DNA from: Cyanodermella asteris
Taxonomy: Eukaryota; Ascomycota; Lecanoromycetes; Ostropales; Stictidaceae
Assembly: GCA_900618795.1 (NCBI GenBank)
Contig: UYJD01000003.1
Span: 344,262-408,261, forward strand
Length of the DNA: 64,000 nt
Direction of reading: 5' to 3'
Made by a program: the position numbers and the translations under genes. The notes beneath the pieces were generated by a model. That model had not been told where the DNA came from, did not search any database, and saw only the letters and a list, made by a program, of their open reading frames with translations. Numbering within the stretch: position 1 is the first letter of the stretch; every line of letters starts with the position of its first letter. This document shows positions 52,476 through 64,000 of this stretch, in pieces.

Positions 52476-53983
52476 ATGAGGCGGATTTATCAGAACGTCG
52501 AAACGCTTCCGCAATGGATAGAGACCTACGGGGTCACACTGTCGGGCCTCCAAGTCCAGAAGACGCAGTTCGGCTCTGGGATCGTTACCATAAGATGCAT
52601 CACTCGCGTCGAGGAGCCCATGCTTCAAGTGCCAGCCAATCTGGTCTTATCGCTAGATTACGTTTGGAAACAGGCGGAGAAGGACCCACAATTGAAAGAA
52701 CTCTTGGGAAGCCTCGGGGAATTTGCAAAGGCTTGTATTCATCCAAAATCGCCATAGAGGATGTTAGCTAACCCGACCAGTCTGCTCGAGGGGCGATACT
52801 CACCTTTCTCCTGATGCAAATTTCCGCCACCTCTCTTGACATGCCTACTCGAGTCGGAATTGAAAACCCATGGACCACCTATGTCCAGTATCTTGTAACT
52901 GAGACGTCACTCCCTACTTTCTGGCCAGAGACGGTGCGAAATAATGCGGAGGGTACCACGCTCGCCCCTGCTATTGCAGCAAAGCTGAAAAGTCTTGATC
53001 GAGAGTTTGAGCTTTTGCGAAGCTCAGCTGCCAATATTCCCTGGTGTGCAAAAAGTTGGCTGCATCCGGAGAGTGGGTGTCTGACACTTGACGACTGGAA
53101 GGCTGTCGACGCAATCTACCGGTCTCGTGCAATGGAAATCCCATCTCACGGTCTCTGCATGGTTCCAGTCGCTGACATGGCCAACCATGCACACGGAACC
53201 CAGGTCAACAGCCGGACCGATGTCCATCATGACACGAGAGATATCAAATTGGAGCTTGACGGCCAGGAAAAGGTCGAGGAGGGCCAGCAGATCACAATCA
53301 CTTACGGAGAAGAAAAGGGTGCCTGCGAGATGATCTTCAGTTATGGGTTTCTCGACCAGGAAATGAATCGTGCCGAAAGCATGTTCCTTGACATGATGGA
53401 GCCAACGGACGATCCCATATTTGCAGCGAAAAAGCATGTGTTTGACTCTGCGCCTGGCTTTCGAATCATGTACCAACAGTCCGCCTACAAGATCAGTTGG
53501 ATAGGGCCATACGTTTGGCTTATGTGCATCAACGAAGAAGACGGTCTTCAATTAGAAGTCGTGGTTCGAGAAGACGGCGGCAAGGCGCTTCAGGCAAGCT
53601 GGAAGGGTCAGGAGCTGAAGTCGTTTGTCGATCTTGAGGCAGCGATGGCTCATGACGAAAACTGGGACGTATTCCAGCTCAGGGCCTATTCACTTGTCAG
53701 TGGACGTGTTGCAGAGGAGCGCGAACGCAGATCAAAACTGTTCAAGGCGCGTCAGACTGGAGACCTGTGTCAGCAAAGAAACGAGACATCGACAGCTTTG
53801 CGCGATATTGAGCGCCTCCGAGAGCTTGAATGGCAAATGCTCCAAAAGGCTGGCCGTGACTTTGAAAAAACTGTAAGCATTGTGATGGTGGCGATGATCA
53901 TGCCCAACGGCTGCTGACAGGTCTAGATCGACTGGCTCGCACAGTCCAAGGCAGTGCGGCGATATTTGAATGGCGACGAGTGA
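52476..53983 (+). CDS. SET-domain protein lysine methyltransferase (SETD6/Rkm-like)
   Basis: 467 residues, exons 52476-52730, 52781-53872 and 53927-53983. The split SET domain starts with a glycine-containing GSGIVTIRCI strand and VPANLVLSLDYV, then has GILTFLL-like ARGAILTFLLMQIS, the core HGLCMVPVADMANHAHGTQV (the N-H region of the S-adenosylmethionine/Lys channel) and GQQITITYGEEKGACEMIFSYGF with the catalytic Tyr. A C-terminal helical region follows (Rubis-subs-bind type). Intron 2 is GTAAGC to TCTAG. Intron 1 (52731-52780) has a good branch site (TAGCTAAC) and acceptor (CCAG), but only a GC donor (AAG/GCTTGT) keeps the frame; the nearby GT donor does not. The target is probably a ribosomal or translation protein, by family only. 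Confidence 0.82.
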
Positions 53984-54752
53984 TCAGAGTATGCTTAATG
54001 CCCGAGAACAGCCAGGAGAGAATGAACGAGAAATGTCAGCCACGACCGGGGTAGATGCAATCGAGGCAGTTGCGACCGCTCGAGCTTGAGCTCAGCAAAG
54101 CAGCTGCGTCGATTCAGAGGGAGCGCTCCACATTCAAGCGAGCAAGTCATCGGCCTTTTGCACAGCGCGGAGTAGCGACGAGACCTGTGCCCCAGACCAA
54201 CATTTAGACAGCTGCCGAATGCGAATGAACCGACGAGTCTCCTTGGTCATTGCGTCGAGGTGCACGACGTTGAAAACAACAATCACTCTGCTTGATTCCC
54301 CTCCCCCCTGCTGCGGTTCAGTGATGCCAGGGCCATCGCCATGACCCACTTTCCCACCGAGCATGAAGCTACAATGATGCCGCGAAAATAGCCGATGCCG
54401 CGTGATTTGTGTGGCATTCAAACCCGGCAGCAGCAGCAGAGGTTGCTGAAGTGAACGTGACTAGCTAACGCGATCAACACAGGTCACACTGGTTAGTAGG
54501 TGCCATGAGTGAAGTGATGCGGGTAGCTTCCTGCAGCTTCTGCTCTGGCTGAATTCGGCAGCAGCTCACTCACTTCCTTTCGCCGACTGGTTCCCTTGTT
54601 GGCCCTGACAACGTTTTCCAAAGCAGCTTTGCAGTCAACATCCAATTACAAAGCCAACTACCGCGCAATGCACGCCCGTGGATCGACTGATACACTTCCA
54701 TTTCTGCAGCACGTCTAAAGTCCAGTACTGGAACGCATCCTTCGATCTCAAC
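53984..54752. other. Intergenic, no gene seen
   Basis: Between two plus-strand genes. A minus-strand frame at 54134-54421 ends in a helix-like stretch but has no family match, so I do not call it. Confidence 0.55.
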
Positions 54753-56647
54753 ATGTCGCTACTCACAGATACGCCAACAGACCTTTGTCGGCAGGTTGCC
54801 GACAGCCTCGTCAACGAATGTACAGTCGAAGAAGATACCGTTGCTCACTTCCGGCATTTGATTGAAGACGGCTTGGGAGTTGACGTACTTGAATTATCAA
54901 ACAAGTACCAAGAATTGCTACACAACGTGACTTGGGATTGGGAAGACAGCCACTTGATTTGCAGCCACGTTTGCGATGTGGCCACCTCGCTCGAAATTGT
55001 CTTGGAGAGGCTGTCGCAGTCTGCAGCAGTGCCACCTTGGGAACTCGGCCGGAATATTCAGCTCAGAGAGCTGTTTGAGGAGGTAATTGATATGCGAGAT
55101 GCGCTGATGACCGAATTTCTTGGGATCGTAAGTGATTGCTTCCCTCCCGTCTCGGGTGCTTGCCGAAGTGCGCTGGCCGCGCTGGACCAGAAGCAACGCA
55201 AGATGCCCAGGTCTCCTCTCCAATCCCAGGTAGCAGGAACTGACAATTTCCAGACCCATGCAATAGGCAACACAATCAAAAAGCGAGACGTCAACTTTAT
55301 CACCCAACTCGCCCTTTACCAGAAGACGCTCAACTACGTCCAAGACTTTGCCCTCTTGATCTACATCGGCCTCACGCACACGAAGCAATTTTACCAATTC
55401 ATCCAGGCTGTGCCCGGATACTCTGACAGGAACCCGGTGATTTGGACGTCGATCCCAGAGTTTACAGACCTGAATAGAAAGGTCATAGATACGGCTTACA
55501 GAAAGTGGAAACGTCTTAAGGAGGATGCCAGAGCGATGCTTATCAGCGCTGCACACATTGAGGGCAAGTTAGGCATTGAGCCTTTCCCCGAGATCTTCGA
55601 TCGCCTCTTCGAGAGACTACTGGACATGTTCACGGCATCAAGGGATAGAATCGATAGCCTCGGGCAAGATCTTGACTTTTGTAAGTCAGACCCGATGCAG
55701 GCTACTGTCCTCGACCATGTTGACAATGACAAAATTATGGAGGCTTTAGAAGACGATATCCAACAGTTCAAAGTTAGCCTGAAAGACAAAACCGCGTTTC
55801 AGACAATATCACGGAATCTTGCCACGACCAATTTCGAAACTCTTGGAGCGTATCTCGTTGGGTCTTACCAACGAGTCCAAAGATGCGGGCCCAAGTGTGA
55901 TTGCGGCAAGGATCTACATCCAAAGCTCATGGAAGATGCGCAGGCGAACAGGCTTGCCTTCGACATTGACGCCGAGCTTGCTACCCTGCGAGAACCAACC
56001 AAGGTAGGAGCATGGTACCGTTAGCGACCATGAGAGCTAATCTTCTTCAGGACGGAACTCAGCTGATCAAACGTATCGAACGAAAATACAAACTTCACTA
56101 TCGGCGCGCCCGTAACACTGTGAGAGCCATCGACAAGAAGCTATACAGCAGCAACATGCCATCAAAGGCACGCGAGAAGCTGAGGTACAACACAGTGACC
56201 CTGAGGATCCTACCCCTAATCATACACGCCAGGTGGGAAATTGATGGTCTACAAGATCCCGCAGTGCGTCACGAGGCATGCATAAAAGCCACCAAAAGAA
56301 GAATCGGGGATCAGGAAAGGTGGCTTGCAGACATGGTGTATCAAGCAAACTGGTCAATGAAAGTGGTGGACAATGAAACGGAGAGAGCTGGGCCACTGGT
56401 TCTGAGTCCGGAAGAGAAGCGCATGGTAGCGGAAGGCAGGACCAGCCTGATGTGCACTGGCGATGAGTGGAAGGAGCAGGGGTTGGAATCCAAGAACAAG
56501 AAGACCACAGAAGGGTTCGATCGACACCCACTAATGCCGTCGGACCCTCAGCAGACTCAGCATGAACAGGCGCAGGGGAAGGGCGACAGCAAGCAGACGA
56601 GAAACAAGAATATGGGCAACAAGCAGGCAGGTAAGAAGCATCGATGA
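54753..56647 (+). CDS. Large helical protein of unknown function with a basic tail
   Basis: 615 residues, exons 54753-56003 and 56051-56647, with intron 56004-56050 (GTAGGA to CTTCAG, branch GAGCTAAT). Start is the first ATG in the frame (MSLLTDTPTDLCRQV); codons just upstream are open but lack an ATG. The product is largely alpha-helical with no membrane segment. I notice VTWDWEDSHLICSHVCDVAT, ALYQKTLNYVQDFALLIYIG, a cysteine group RCGPKCDCGKDLHPKLMED at ~390-410, and after the splice a basic RIERKYKLHYRRARNTVRAI. The end is Lys/Gln/Asn-rich and disordered (KGDSKQTRNKNMGNKQAGKK). I recognise no family. The Cys-x3-Cys-x-Cys-x5-His group could bind metal. Could be a lineage-specific protein. 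Confidence 0.7.
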
Positions 56648-59471
56648 AGGCTATTCGCATCGTCGTCAATCGCATAGCACCGTCTGGGAGCTTGAGCATC
56701 GAGCCACGCTGGAGGGTGTTCGAGCAAATTTCTACCAGTAGGCGACGATTCAAGCAACTCAACGAATGCGACGCTTCACTTCGAAGGGCTCCTCTTCTAT
56801 GAGAACGGGTTTACGATGAGCTGTGTTCGCGCAAGCGCTCCGGTGACGACTTTTGCACATGCTGTGATATAAAGTGGAAGTACGGTCGTCCTCGAGTTGC
56901 GGTCGTTCTGTACCGTTGCCTCACAAATAGCATGACCTAAACGTGAGCATGACGGTTACGTCTTTAACACGCCGTAGGGGCGTCAACGAGCTCCTGTTAT
57001 GGTGTCATGCTGCAGGGCGGAAGATGTGTCTTCAGTTGTGTCAAGGAAACATGCTAAACGAGGCCAGTCGTCATCGTGTACCGAGTACAAGTGGCGGAGA
57101 GGCGGAATGTGTTCCGTGCCGTAGGAGATAAAGTAGTTGCGTCGATCGAAACGATCACCGCGGAGTTGCAATGCTTTGAGGAGACGTGTGAGGACACTCA
57201 CGGTGCGACAGCTACCTTTGATGTTGTAGCTTCAGCTTGAAATCGCAAAACGCTCCACCTTGACGCAAGTGAGACAGGTGTTGTTGACGCCCGTGTATCA
57301 TTTCGTGGGTTGTTGGTGGGTTGTTGGCATGACATCTGCAGCGGCGTGAACTGGCAGCCCCGCTCCATCAGGGATAGGCTCGACCAGAGAAGTCCCAGGA
57401 CAGTAACGAGAAGGTTCGGCGACGCCTCGGTATATCGCCAAATCAGCGATAGAATTGCTCTGGAGGAGATGTCGACGGCGACCTCCAGAAACGACAAATG
57501 TCTGTGCCAGCGAGTCTGTTAATGCCTTCTAAGTCTCCTTGTTGTGCGACTTTCTCGAAGTGATGCCAGTCAACGACGCAATCTGTCCGTATGCTGAATC
57601 CTTTGCATCAGCGTAGATTGCTCTGATCACTCGTCAATAAGGGAGATGTAGGGAGTGATAGTGCAATTGCTATCATTGTGCGATTTCTTTTGTCAAGATG
57701 TCGCAAAAGCCTTTGTGCTGATCGATCACCTCTCATGGTCCTTGGCAATTTCCGACTGACTTCCGCGTTCAGCTTCGATGCGGAGAGGCTCAGAGTAGAT
57801 AGCCAAGGAGATGCAAGAACGGACAGCATCTTGGAAGATTGACAAAGTGATAGGCACGGAGCCAGAGGTCGCATGTCGGCAACTGGCAGAATGCTCACAG
57901 ATCATGACGCTTCTCCACACTGCAGGGCGTGCCGACTCAAGCTCTGACGCCAGAAGCCTCGACAAGCTTTGCACATCACCTAATTACTGCGAGGTTTATG
58001 CAGCTGGCATGTTCGGTACTGCAGGGCATCGTCCGAAAACGGCCTGCCAGGCTGCTGCCGCGACAGCCAAAGCGACGAATTCTCCTCATGCCTGCAATAT
58101 TGTCCGTTCCCGGCCGAAGCTCGTCTGATCTTCGACTTCTACCATCTGCTACGTAAAGCTGACCACCACTGTTGATGCGATTATTGTTTGGTGCTGATTG
58201 CGACATACTGAATAACACAATACCGGCCAAGGCAGAATCTCACGGCTGGTATGTATGGTGGCTGAGAAGCCGCAAATGCTGTCAGCCGCGATCTTGTCTT
58301 ACACATGCGATCGATGGTGGTGCAGAGAGGGGCAAAAGCTAGAAAGGACGGCAAGAATGTTTGTTGCTGCCATCGACGTGCGTTGACGTCGGATGCACAG
58401 CACGAGATGCGGGCTGCTGTTGTGACACCTGGCCAGCTCGACCTGAGATCGGATCGGGTGGCCACAGCATCGTGGCAGCGACGATTCTCGTACGGTAAGG
58501 CTCGCCACCGAAACCACGAACATGGAGGAGATGGTTGCAGTACAGTACGCATAGCCAGGTGAGGCTTTGTCCGAGTGCCATCGGCTCTGCGCACTGTTAA
58601 TGTTGAAACACTCTGTGGCTAAGCCGTATCATACTACACTGTACAGGACAAACAATTATGGGTGAGCAGTGCTTTTGGCAGATGTGGGTCCGCGTTGTTT
58701 TAAACCCGTCCTTCGCCCACGGCGCGCGTGCAGAAGGCGTTGGAGTGACACGCGAGGAGATGCCTCAGATTCTCAACCTCCTGCAAATAATCTACTGGAA
58801 TTCTAGCGACTGAGAACGCCGAAACTGCAGAAGGGCTGTGCGAGGTCCGTAAAGCTGTCGCCAGTACAAGGATCTGTTGAGACAGTTGCGGACCAGCTTG
58901 AGGTTGAGCGGACATGGATAAGAGCTCACTCGACTTTACAAGCCTTGCGCCCAGGATCGTTGTGCGTCCTGGGGTGGTGCATACGCCGGCATCAGTGATC
59001 GCCTCGACTAGCTTTGGCCCAATCGAGCAAGATTGCCAGCGGCTGGTCGGAGGGCCCAGAGCTCCATCATGGCCCGCGAGCCTCCAGTCATCGGAGCATG
59101 GTGCGGGCCACCGTGCGGGGATCCGCCTCGACCAACGAGCGCCCGACCTCTCACACTTTACTACAGTAACTCATCCGTGCCTGTCACGTTCGTATTCTTT
59201 CATCGAAACGTTCAGTCTCAGCGCTCTGGCATATGGCGGCGCCTCGCCTCAAATATCCTCTCCCGCGCTTGTGCTACATTCCTCCCTGCAATCTACCACG
59301 TGTGGGTATCCTCTAAAGCTCCCCTGTACTTTTCCTCAATGTGAACAATCGTGCTCCATCTATACCGATTGCGTGTATCCCACTTGTCTTATCCTCCTTG
59401 TCTTCTTTCCATCCGCCTCATATTTGTGGTGAATGCCGACGTCGGGGCGTTCCCCGGCCTAGTTCTTTGTA
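56648..59471. other. 2.8-kb intergenic region, no gene seen
   Basis: Upstream of the FacB/Cat8 gene. Overlapping Arg/Ser-rich open frames on both strands at 58181-58594 look like chance. The final few hundred bases should hold the promoter and a long 5' leader of the regulator gene. Confidence 0.55.
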
Positions 59472-62183
59472 ATGCCAGGCATCGTAAGTGTCCGTTTCCT
59501 GTCTCGAGGACATCGGTACTGACAATCTGGCAGATGCCAATGAAGATCATCAAGGTCGGCAGTGCTTCCCAGAGTCGAGTCGCCCAGGCCTGTGACCGGT
59601 GCCGCAGCAAGAAGATTCGCTGTGATGGCATCACGCCCTGCTGCTCCCAATGCTCCAATGTGGGCTTCGAGTGCAAGACGAGCGATAAGCTGAGCAGGAG
59701 AGCTTTCCCAAGAGGCTACACGGAATCTTTGGAAGAGAGGGTACGACAACTGGAGGCAGAAGTCCGTGACTTGAAAGGATTGTTGGATGAGAAAGACGAG
59801 AAGATCGACCTGTTGTCCAAGTTTCATGACTTTTCAACACGAAGACCTTCAACGAGCGCAGCGAACCTCAAGATTGAGTCCTCTTCGGAGAAAGAGACTG
59901 ATCCAGATCTCTTCTCGGTGAAGAATCCCAGCAGTCTTCTGAAAGTATCGACACGCAATGAACCACACTGGGCCGGTGCTTCGAGCTCGACAGCTTTTCT
60001 AGGTATGTTGGCTGATCAAAAGACACCGCTCTGTCTCACTTGTACTGACCGCTATAGATGTCTTCAAAGAAAAGGCCGCGGCTACTGGACGCTCTGTTCC
60101 ACCAGTTTCGCCTCGTGTGCTCTTCTCCGTAAAGGGACTGGCAGCAAAACGTCCAGCCGGTGGACATGCACGCTGCCCACCACGTCTCGTCTCTGATCGT
60201 CTCGTCAATGTCTTCTTCCAAGAGTTCGCGCCCCTATTGCCTATCCTGTACCGCCCAGCTTTCCTCCAGAGATATCGCGAATTCGCCGAAGGTTCTGATA
60301 AAATCGAAAACCACCACGCGATCGCTCAGCTCAACCTCATCTTCTCCATTGCTTCTACGGCTTGCAATTCAGGACGAGAACACAGCGGGTCATTTGACCA
60401 CAACTGGCAAGCCGCCCTGAATTGTGTCGTACATGACAACTCCCTAGCATCACTACAATGTTTGATCCTCGCACAGCTGTGCTGTCTTGTCAAGGGCGAC
60501 AGCAACAAGGTTCTACACTACGCTGGCATTGCCGTCATCATGTCCCGACGACTCGGCCTGCATCGAAGCCAGAGCAGCCTGTCTCTCGATTCATTGACGA
60601 CGGAAATGCGGAAACGCACTTTCTGGTGCCTGTACACTCTAGATGTCTTCACTGCCGCGAACCTAGGACTTCCGCGCCTGGTCAAGGACGAGGTCGTACA
60701 AACCGAAATGCCTCTCAACCTGGACGATGAGGATCTGTTCGAGCAACGCCTGACAACTGGCAGTGCCGAGACCAAGATGTCTACAGCGCTTGCCTTCTTC
60801 CAGCTATCTCGGCTATTCGCGCGAATTCTCGACACGGTTTACCAGGCTCCGACTTTGTCCGGAGTGTCGCTGAAAAAGATGTCTCGACTTTCCGACGAGT
60901 TGGATGCATGGCGTGAGTCGCTGGCGCCCCACCTACGTTTAGTCTTCGCGCACGATAAGCCGTCGACCCGCGTCACTGGCGACCGCTCTCCCCTGCTCTC
61001 ACTGGCGTATTATCACGCTCGTGTTCTCCTCCACCGCCCGCTTGCAACATCCGAACTTGGCACGAAAGCGGTTCCGGCTGTCATCGCTCTGGCTGACGCC
61101 AGCAAACACATCGTGCAGATCGCCCAACTTCTCGACGAGCGCCATATGAGCTTTAGCTTGCCCTTGAACAAGCACGAGGTCCTGGTCAACGCCGGTCTTG
61201 GACTCCTGTACCAAGGCTTGACCATTCCCGATGGCAAGAGCTGCCTTGTCAACGATAGTCAACGTTTGGTCTGCGCCGTCATCAGCGTTCTTGACAACGT
61301 TGCAGCGCCTTGCGCCACCGACTTGAAGGCCTTGGCGTGTGCCCTCATCACGGTCGATGGCTTCGCTCGGCGACGAGCTTCATCGTCCAACAAAGATTCG
61401 GTGAGTCCTCGCAGCAGCATCAGCCAAGTGTCGTGCAACCGACCACGTTCTGGCGACTACGAACAGGCGGAACGGCGTGGGTCCCAAGGTAGCAGTCAAT
61501 CAGGCGTACAAGCACCACTGGCTCAAAGGCGAGCGCAGTTTCCCGGCAAAATCTACCTGCAAGAAAATCATACCGCGATCTACGCTCAGCAGCAGGCAAT
61601 ACTGGCCAACAAGGTCGCCGTTATCACGCCGATGCGGTCCGAGCCTTCACTTCGCAAAGCTGCATCCTTATCCTTAACGCAAGAAAAGCGGGCCATGCTA
61701 CCCGGCGTCATGCTTGGCAATCTCGACTATCTTTCATTGGGTGGCACACCATCGCCCCCTGCGCACGCAACACCTCGCGCGCAGATTGCGAGGCAAAACA
61801 GTTTCCATGATAGCAATGTCTCGTGGGATCGCATCCTAGGATTGGACCAGAGCGGCGCTAGCATACCCTTGCCCTCGTCCACGGCGAGGAGCTCGCCCAT
61901 GGACATTTTCGCCGATCAGCTCGCTCTTCACAGTTCCCAGGACGATGCCTCTTGGCACGATCCAGCGAGCACTACCACATGGGCTACTGACACGACAAGT
62001 ATCCCAAGCGTCTTCGACGACTCCGGAGCCAGTTTGGCTAGTGGGGACGAGAGGACAAGTTTTGACCTCGGCAGTCAGACTGGTAAAGAGATGAACGTGT
62101 TCAGTGGCATAGAGCTCTCAAATACGCTCAACGACGATTTTTCTGCAGGTTTGATTGGTTTAGAAGGTGGGATCGCATTTTGA
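59472..62183 (+). CDS. facB: FacB/Cat8-type Zn2Cys6 transcription activator
   Basis: 868 residues, exons 59472-59483 (12 nt, MPGI), 59534-60002 and 60058-62183; introns are GTAAGT-CAG (50 nt) and GTATGT-ATAG (55 nt). The spliced N-terminus [13 protein letters not shown] closely matches FacB (MPGILPMKVIKVG, from memory). The zinc cluster is at 24-51 ([26 protein letters not shown]), followed by [20 protein letters not shown] and a coiled coil ([20 protein letters not shown]). The middle holds the fungal transcription-factor homology domain ([29 protein letters not shown]). The C-terminus is Ser/Asp-rich with acidic/aromatic patches ([23 protein letters not shown]). FacB/Cat8 turns on acetate use and gluconeogenesis in the nucleus when sugar is absent. 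Confidence 0.93.
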
Positions 62184-63786
62184 GTTAGGTCGGGATTCGG
62201 CAGGATCGGATCAGGTTACATGGCGGATTGCTGGTTACGGCCGTCGCAAACGTTGTCGATCGTCCTTATCAGAAATGGGTTTTATGACTTGACGATTTCA
62301 TGGGTCTTCCGGGAATGGCGGATGGTTCATTGGCTGTGAAGAGCGCCAAAGAGCTCATTCTCGTAATCTGCCCTGCGCAATTTTTCCAGTTTAGTTTAAT
62401 CGACGGATTCCTTCTGATCCAGCCAGCCTTAGGGCGATTCGCAATCATCGAACCAGACGTAGGAACCCGTGCAGGTGCATCGAATAATGCATCAGAAGAG
62501 CCAATGCCTTTACAGCTGCAGCGAAGAATGGATCCAGTGCAGCATGCCAAGTCGTCCAATTCGAACGCTACTTCCTAGCCTCGCAGGCAACGCCAAGTGT
62601 CCTGATAGCCCATCATCGTGCCGAAACGACACTGGCGATACTGTGCTACGCTTACTCTCCCTACTGTACTCTCTCACCAGGTTTCGGTATCACAGCCAAG
62701 AGTGGAGCTCGGCGCAGCGTGCATGATTTCTTACCTACAAGTACTGACACGATGCCCCTTGTGGAAAGGCACGATATCGAAGCAAATTGCATCCCACGTC
62801 TCTTTCTTGGCTGCATGATGCGCAAAACTCAACGCATCCCGACGGGCTCCTCGAGGACCGACAAAGTACATCATCTTTCAAAGTCGGTGAGGGAGACCAA
62901 AGTCTGCCGCTTCGGAAATCAGAGGCCCATTTTGAGACTTTTTTTTTTCGTTCTCAGTTTCCTTATCGACATCCCCGATGCACCCTGAAGTCTTGGTATA
63001 TATTGCAGGGCGGTCGACCCCCGGCAAGTTGGTACCCGCCTTTATGCGGCCGAGATTTGCGAAGATTGTGGCCGACTGTCCTTGGCGAACAGGCGTGGAT
63101 GCTGTTGCGTGGGAACACCCGCTGCGGACGTGCCTGCAATTCGCATTCGCCAGGCAGGGATAACACGGTATGGAGTGGATCGAGGTTGTTGCCTCAGGGA
63201 TTGTACTCCGTAGTGCTCCAGGGCCTAATTTCTAGAAGTTGGATGGGAGCTGTGCGACCATTCCAGGTCCCGCCATCCTTTTCATAGGCTATGATGCGAC
63301 AATAAACGACCCTTTCAAAGCATGACTAGGCTATTGTCCCATCAAAGTTACGCGCAATTTTCTCATAATCTTATGCGTACATGGTTCGGTGAAAGCATGT
63401 GGCATACATAGGTAGGCGTTGAGGCCACAATGCTGACAGAAAGATGCCTCCAGCAGTTGCCAGCGACAGCTTAAGCGAAAGGCACTATCTCAACCCGCCT
63501 GATGCATGTCCTCACAGCCATAGGGATAACAATGCCAACTATGTTAATTAGGTAAGTAACAGAATTCTTACGCATGTCGAGGGGCATCGGACTTGTTGTC
63601 CGTGGCCCCACCACATATCACCGCCATTGGCTCACAGAGCTTCGGAAAGGTTTGTGAAATTCCGTACTAGAAGTGTTGTGGCTTTGGTCAAATAATTGAG
63701 CAGCAGATATATTCCACATTCAATAATCGGAAAACGGAAGTCAGATCTGGGCCAAATCGAAATCATCAGACACCCACGCAACTGCG
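62184..63786. other. Intergenic, no gene seen
   Basis: Between FacB and the inositol monophosphatase gene on the same strand. A T-run lies at 62939-62949. No supported gene. Confidence 0.6.
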
Positions 63787-64000
63787 ATGTCGAGCCCGAA
63801 CCTTTTAGAAATTCACGAGGTCCTGGTGGACATTGCACGGCAAGCAGGAGAGAAAATCACAGCAGCACGTCCTTCCATCAGCGCCATAGACACGAAGAAA
63901 AATAGTTCAGATCTCGTGACTGAGACGGACAAGGCGGTGGAAGATCTTGTCTCGGCGACCCTCAAGACAAAATATCCGGATTACAGCTTTTTGGGAGAGG
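63787..64000 (+). CDS. Inositol monophosphatase family protein, N-terminal part (runs off the window)
   Basis: The first 71 residues are present, uninterrupted to the window edge. MSSPNLLEIHEVLVDIARQA, then GEKITAARPSISAIDTKKNS, SDLVTETDKAVEDLVSATLK and YPDYSFLGE match the N-terminal half of the IMPase fold: the conserved Lys-x-x-x-Asp-Leu-Val-Thr-x-x-Asp segment and the metal-ligand Glu of the -LGEE- motif. Family enzymes remove phosphate from inositol-1-phosphate, using Mg2+ and being inhibited by lithium; QutG-like relatives with other substrates cannot be excluded from this fragment. ATG 63787 is the first in frame and gives the usual start. Confidence 0.9.
   Translation, partial: MSSPNLLEIHEVLVDIARQAGEKITAARPSISAIDTKKNSSDLVTETDKAVEDLVSATLKTKYPDYSFLGE

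Noticed and set aside
54134-54421. 95-codon frame (-) ending in a helix-like stretch
   Set aside because: No partner exon, no family resemblance.
58969-59457. Three matches to the CreA motif SYGGRG upstream of FacB (58969, 59115, 59452 reverse)
   Set aside because: FacB is carbon-repressed in Aspergillus, but the motif is so short that three hits in 500 bp are expected by chance.

Overview
The window comes from a filamentous ascomycete (Pezizomycotina). Dothideomycetes is my best guess, but no single feature proves it. The evidence is many short GT-AG introns (47-135 nt, mostly about 50-60), fungal-only families (COX16, HRI1, a FacB/Cat8-type Zn2Cys6 regulator, a Rad53-like double-FHA kinase) and a gene spacing of about 2.5 kb. 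I see no mobile element, CRISPR array, tRNA or rRNA gene. Nearly all supported genes are housekeeping or regulatory. Nothing looks like a secondary-metabolite cluster or a transferred island.

Layout. 0-1.5 kb: 3' end of fatty acid synthase beta. 3.1-6.1 kb (-): an odd locus in which a fungal rhodopsin-like (SAT4/Pth11-type) membrane domain runs into a fucose-permease-type MFS transporter; its first 140 codons carry a stop and a frameshift. 8.1-9.0 kb: DsbA-like oxidoreductase with a 3-nt exon. 10.1-11.0 kb: zinc-knuckle protein. 12.5-14.9 kb: HRI1-like protein and a complex I subunit. 15.2-23.8 kb: tRNA adenosine deaminase TAD2 (-) head to head with the ATR/Mec1 checkpoint kinase (+). 24.4-33.6 kb (all -): COX16, an importin-7/8-type karyopherin and a Rad53/Chk2-like kinase. 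35.8-44.1 kb (all -): a small serine-palmitoyltransferase subunit split over two exons, two conserved-looking proteins of unknown function, an SREBP-type bHLH factor and a two-LIM protein. 47.1-50.7 kb (+): INO1 and a four-exon RPA1/MEIOB-like protein with an N-terminal PCNA-binding motif. 51.1-51.6 kb (-): a small mitochondrial protein. 52.5-56.6 kb (+): a SET-domain methyltransferase and a protein I do not recognise. 59.5-62.2 kb (+): FacB/Cat8. 63.8 kb to the end (+): start of an inositol monophosphatase.

Functional links. Three DNA-damage or DNA-replication type proteins lie within 35 kb: ATR, the FHA kinase with an N-terminal TQ cluster (the class of substrate ATR phosphorylates), and the OB-fold/PIP-box protein. 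INO1 makes inositol-3-phosphate and an inositol monophosphatase would remove that phosphate; both are here, but 15 kb apart. Fatty acid synthase, the serine palmitoyltransferase small subunit and the SREBP-type factor all bear on lipids. I see no operon-like or cluster-like arrangement and treat these as ordinary neighbours.

The most notable points are the RPA1/MEIOB-like gene with a PIP box, the 3-nt exon in the DsbA-like gene together with other tiny exons (12, 15 and 17 nt), the rhodopsin-MFS composite locus, and the zinc-knuckle gene whose three introns all sit at the same point of the repeat.
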